DNA from: Telopea speciosissima
Lineage: Eukaryota > Streptophyta > Magnoliopsida > Proteales > Proteaceae
Assembly (NCBI RefSeq): GCF_018873765.1
Contig: NC_057916.1
Location: forward strand, 29,983,501-30,047,500
DNA length: 64,000 bases
Direction of reading: 5' to 3'
The position numbers and the translations under genes are program-made. Below the pieces are notes generated by a model. The model ran no database searches. It saw only the letters and a program-made list of their open reading frames with translations, and was not told where the DNA came from. Below are positions 60,131-64,000 of this stretch, piece after piece (within the stretch, counting starts at the first letter, position 1; each line of letters opens with the position of its first letter).

Positions 60131-62771
60131 GAACTATTAAGGAGGCTTTCAACAGTTGATTTTGATAGGATTTGCAATGAGAAATCTATTGAAAGTGTGT
60201 CCATCAAATTCATATTTATATAATTTAGTTTGCATGATTTTACAATGGGCCTTGGTAGTTTTTAATCTAAATCTGTTCATGATTAGGGACAAGACTAGAC
60301 ATTCTGTGTATATGGTCACCACATTGTGTGTGCCTAAGAATGAAGATTCTAGGGTATAAGTGTGAGTGTACATATAATATGTACATTGAATCAAAGTATA
60401 CGAGCATTTCACATTTGCATTACTGTCAGTTGAATTGGAATTAATAGATTCTCGTATGTAGTGGACGGATGGTACTTTGACTTGAGGGGTCTTTACGATG
60501 CGGTTACTCATTGTGAGTTTTGACGCACCTACAGTTGAGTTTAAAAAACATGAAACATGAGAGCATAAGTCATAAAGACTCACCCCAATTTAAGAAATGT
60601 CCAGACTAGGTTTGAGTCCGTTGAGTTTTAATTGGTTTGATGTTTTTGCTTGAATCATGTGAAACTCAATGAGTCTGTTTTTTTTTTAATTAGACCATTT
60701 TTTATTCATGGATCATAAGTTTTGTTTAAAACTAAACAAAACCATATAATTTTTATTTGTTATTTTCAAAACTTTTTTTTTTTTTTACTTGCCAAGCATC
60801 AGACTCTTACTCCCTCCTCATTTGAAGAATTAAAAAAAATAAAAATAAAAAATAAAAAATAATAATCTCGACGGAGTTGGAAATTTGGAATCACCCATGT
60901 CTCCCAATTTTGAAAAAGAGAGTGCAAAATCTTGGTTTCCCAACTATGATCCCGAGATTACAAACAAACAAAAAAAAAAAAAACACTATGATCCCGAAAA
61001 GGCGAGAACTATATTCATGGTCTACCACAATAAAGTGACCAAACTGAAGCAAAGGCCTTTGAAATTTGGCCGATTTGGGTTCCATAATCTCCTTTTTGCC
61101 TTTATTCTCTTTTGTGCTTTTGTATACCCCCAATGTCCCGTGTGGAATCTATTGACATGGGCTTGGCCTGTCTCTCTCTCCAACAATATTATTTATTGGG
61201 AAAAAGAAAGTTACCTGGTCACGTGCACTGCATGGCCTCTGTATTCAGGACCATCACAACTTATGATTAGATGCCTCATGTGATTAGGTAGCGTTCTTTC
61301 TCCCACATCTATCATAGGAAAAGAAAATGCTATCTAGACGCATGCGATGCACTACCCCTACACCCAGACACAAGGTGGGCGAAATGATTGCCGTGCCCCA
61401 AAAAATTCCATCTTTCCATTGGGATGTAGCGATCATTTCGCCCGACTTTTCACTTTCCTTCCCATCAATTTTCCTTGCAACCAAATAAAACCTATTGTTA
61501 TTGATAATGTTTTTTTTTTTGGGAGAAAAAAAACATATTTGTTTTATCTATTTTAATAGCAAAACCACACTGTTTTTTTAGGAAAAGGAAATTAAGTTAA
61601 CTAAAGGAAAAGAGAAATTTTGCCTTTCCCTTGAGGCAAACTGAGCCACCTTAATTGGCTTAGAAGGCATATATGATTTTTTGATCTTTTATTCATAAAT
61701 AAATTAAAGTTAAAGAGATGAAGCAAGGGAGAACTTGTTAATTGCTCATGGTTGGATTTATGGAAGGTTAGAAATAATTGCCTTTTTATTTTTTTAGTCT
61801 TAGTTAGAAGAAGAATCAAACTAAGTTCACAAGTAGAACTATATGATGGGTTTGATGAAGTTTATTTTTATTTTTTTTTTTTTTACAATCTATCCTGTTT
61901 TTCAAAGTTATTAGGAGCATAATTACTAAACTTTTAGGGTTCCTTTCATTGCAGGTGAAAGTAATAAAAGGTAAGTAAATTATAAGAAGTTAAAAGAAAA
62001 AAAAAAACAGAAAATTTTATAAAATAGTAGCATATTTAATAATTATATATTTTCAGACATACTTTTATTTTTCAAATCAAAGCTATTTGATTGCCAAATG
62101 AAGTTAAATTTAATAATTAAATTTTATAATATTTGGATGTTAATAATAATTAGTTTGCACAAAAAAGTTAATAGTAAGGGATTATAAGAAAGAGAATGTT
62201 CCTAACATAGTGTGGGGAATATTCCACATAAAACCAGTAGATCATCATCATCCATCACCCCCATTAGCCCATATGATCTAGATAAGAGAGAAAATTAAAA
62301 AATAAAAAATAAAAAAATCCATGTGACTTTGAGAGAGGAGATAGTACAGTAATGTCTCTTTTATAAAAACTTTTATTTTAGGTTTATGTTAACATCATAT
62401 ACCTTCTTACCAAAAAAAAACAAAAAAAAGTTAACATCATGTACCTTCAAAAGTCCAAACCAGAGCTTTAGGGAGAGTTTAGTAGAGCTTCAATCAGCCA
62501 ATCAGGTGGTCCCTGTGAAATTGTGGGGCACCCACCAGCCTATCAGTTTTTGGGGCTTTGGTTTATCCAACTTAGTAGTTTTGGTCATTTGGGTTCTTCA
62601 AACAGTTCTTTCTTATCCAACTTGGAGAAGTTAGTCTTATAATAGCTTTTCTCTGTTCCAAGAGGTTTTCATTATTTACACAAATGATTTGGGGAAATTC
62701 AGTGGGAAGCGTTATTGAGATTTGGCTCTGTGAATTGACTCTTAGCTTACTTAAACTGTGAATTTGTTGGT
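60131..62771. other. intergenic sequence and CRY2 upstream region
   Basis: AT-rich, many A/T runs. At 61324-61445 there is a degenerate MITE-like stretch (GGGCGAAATGATTGCCG mirrored by GATCATTTCGCCC). No gene supported. The last 300 bp, ending GAATTTGTTGGT before the ATG, are likely CRY2 promoter and 5' UTR. Confidence 0.4.
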
Positions 62772-63084
62772 ATGGGTAGCAGTTCTAAGACAATTATTTG
62801 GTTCAGAAGGGATCTCAGGATTGAGGACAATCCTGCTTTAGCTGCAGCTGCTAGGGATGGGTCAGTCCTTCCTGTATACATATGGTGTCCCGGAGAAGAA
62901 AAGCAGTTCTATCCTGGTCGAGTATCAAGGTGGTGGCTGAAGCAGTCCCTTGCCCACTTGGATCAGTCTTTGAGATCTCTTGGCGCCTCACTCGTGTTGA
63001 TCAAAGCTGAAAGCACTTTTGCTGCCCTTTTGCAGTGCATAGATGCTGTTGGGGCGACCAAAGTCGTCTATAACAATCTCTACG
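62772..63084 (+). CDS. CRY2: cryptochrome 2-type blue-light receptor, first coding exon (partial)
   Basis: Codes for 104 residues starting MGSSSKTIIWFRRDLRIEDN, then PALAAAARDG, VLPVYIWCPGEEKQFYPGRV and SRWWLKQSLAHLDQSLRSLG, the N-terminal alpha/beta part of the photolyase-homology region. The first exon ends after VVYNNLY with a GT donor at 63085, where Arabidopsis CRY2 also splits before its PVSLVRDH-type segment. The choice of CRY2 over CRY1 rests on KTIIWFRRDL, YIWCPGEE and KQSLAHL, which fit CRY2 better. Cryptochromes bind FAD in the later part of this domain and signal flowering and growth in the nucleus; those parts and the C-terminal tail lie beyond the window. No second exon was seen in 63085-64000, so intron 1 is at least 916 bp. 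Confidence 0.92.
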
Positions 63085-63876
63085 GTTTGCTTTCATTCCT
63101 ATGCATTATGTTGATTCTGTTCTTGATTCGCTAGGATGGGTTCCACTTTTCATGACGTTCTTCAGATCTTTGATTTTAAATTCATGTCTAAAGGAGTATA
63201 TGGTAGGGTGTGAAAAGCCTCGGTACACTTTATAATCTCTTAAAGAGTATTCTCATCTGCAGGCAATTTGCATCCTATTTGAAACATGTGGAGGATCGAT
63301 GATCATATTTCCTAGCTGTGATAAAGTATCAAAATCTTTATTTCCAAGAAATGACAAAGCATGAAAAAAGAAAAAGTTAACACAAGTCAACCTATAAAAG
63401 GTACAAGTCACAAAAGGGAAAATAGTAGAGCACCCAGTAGACCATCAAAATCCGGTTTTTGATATGTTGACAATTGAAAACATAACAAACTTACCACAAA
63501 TAAACAAATAAATAAACCGTGAAATGTGAACTAAAGAAAAGAGATCATTGCTGTGCGATTATTACCAATTTATGCATTCTCCTGCCAATGAGCTGCATTG
63601 CCCCTCGGGTATGGCAGCAGAAAAATTATGTTGGCCTCATCCAAGTTAAGGATGCAATCAAATAGTGTCTGTGAGCTGTCATACTCCTCATTACTTGAAG
63701 GTTATATCATTGAATTGATTGAATCATCTTCTATCTCTTAAAAACAGAGGTAATGTACTGAAAAGATTTTGAACTAGCCAATATCCATGAATGTTCAGTC
63801 TAATTGAATTACATATCTACAGAAAGAATTGAGAGGATGAATAGTAGAGCATCTGTGAAGAATGTAACCTGTGGTT
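63085..63876 (+). other. start of CRY2 intron 1
   Basis: No exon continuing the photolyase-homology region was found. The sequence is AT-rich intronic DNA up to a SINE. Confidence 0.6.
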
Positions 63877-63980
63877 AAAAAAGGGTGTTCCCAGTGCACG
63901 AGGCTCCTGCTATTGCGGGGTTTTGGGAAGGTCATTATGTATGCAGCCTTACCCCTGTTTTCGCAGAGAGGCTGTTCCAG
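63877..63980 (-). repeat. Au SINE, 5'-truncated, in CRY2 intron 1
   Basis: Complement carries CTGGAACAGCCTCTCTGCG, then AGGCTGCATACATAATGACC and CGTGCACTGGGAACACCC. The tRNA-like head is missing past 63980. Confidence 0.8.
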
Positions 63981-64000
63981 ATGAATGCCTAAAGGAGTGT

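Noticed and set aside
60149-60583. 144-codon minus-strand open frame
   Set aside because: Tyrosine/cysteine/isoleucine-rich translation of AT-rich DNA; no similarity recognised and no splice context.
1-64000. CRISPR arrays, operons, bacterial genes, tRNA or rRNA genes
   Set aside because: None found. tRNA-like boxes belong to SINEs, and tandem repeats lack spacer structure.

Overview
This is a stretch of nuclear DNA from a flowering plant, probably a eudicot. It has long intron-containing genes, plant-only gene families, GT-AG introns, and dense plant transposons (Copia, Gypsy, LINE/RTE, Au SINEs, Mutator-type and hAT-type MITEs). Species was not determined. No operons, CRISPR arrays or tRNA/rRNA genes were seen.

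Four protein-coding genes can be rebuilt with phase-consistent splice sites. (1) 17385-28921 (+): a 10-exon, 549-residue GT8 glycosyltransferase of the PGSIP8 type. (2) 34670-47804 (-): a 7-exon, 158-residue EAF6-like subunit of a histone acetyltransferase complex. Its exons are so small and its introns so long that it is almost invisible as open reading frames. (3) 53979-57751 (+): a 3-exon, 144-residue actin-depolymerizing factor of the ADF6 type. (4) 62772 to beyond the window end (+): the first coding exon of a CRY2-type cryptochrome. A possible two-exon transmembrane microprotein (8530-10871, -) and an unidentified exon at about 49-266 are offered with low confidence.

Layout: 1-17 kb is transposon-rich (truncated Copia gag with LTR and primer-binding site, long Gypsy LTR, RTE fragment, dead Copia pol with 3' LTR, MITEs, a hAT element). 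17.4-29 kb is the GT8 gene; its 5.4-kb intron 3 holds an endogenous pararetrovirus relic, a MITE, a LINE tail, a solo LTR, a duplicated piece of exon 3 and a 587-bp tandem duplication. 29-34.6 kb holds MITEs and an RTE element split by a 1.1-kb Mutator-like element. 34.7-47.8 kb is EAF6, whose introns hold an L1-type LINE, a Gypsy LTR, SINEs and MITEs. 48-54 kb holds a 1.6-kb Mutator-like element and smaller MITEs. 54-64 kb carries ADF6 and the start of CRY2.

The genes act in unrelated processes (sphingolipid or cell-wall glycosylation, chromatin acetylation, actin turnover, blue-light sensing), and nothing suggests a cluster. I found no convincing new multi-gene system. The most unusual content is the nested-insertion history, much of it supported by target-site duplications (TSDs) that can be read directly, and a recurrent group of short GGG...CCC elements with 9-bp TSDs.
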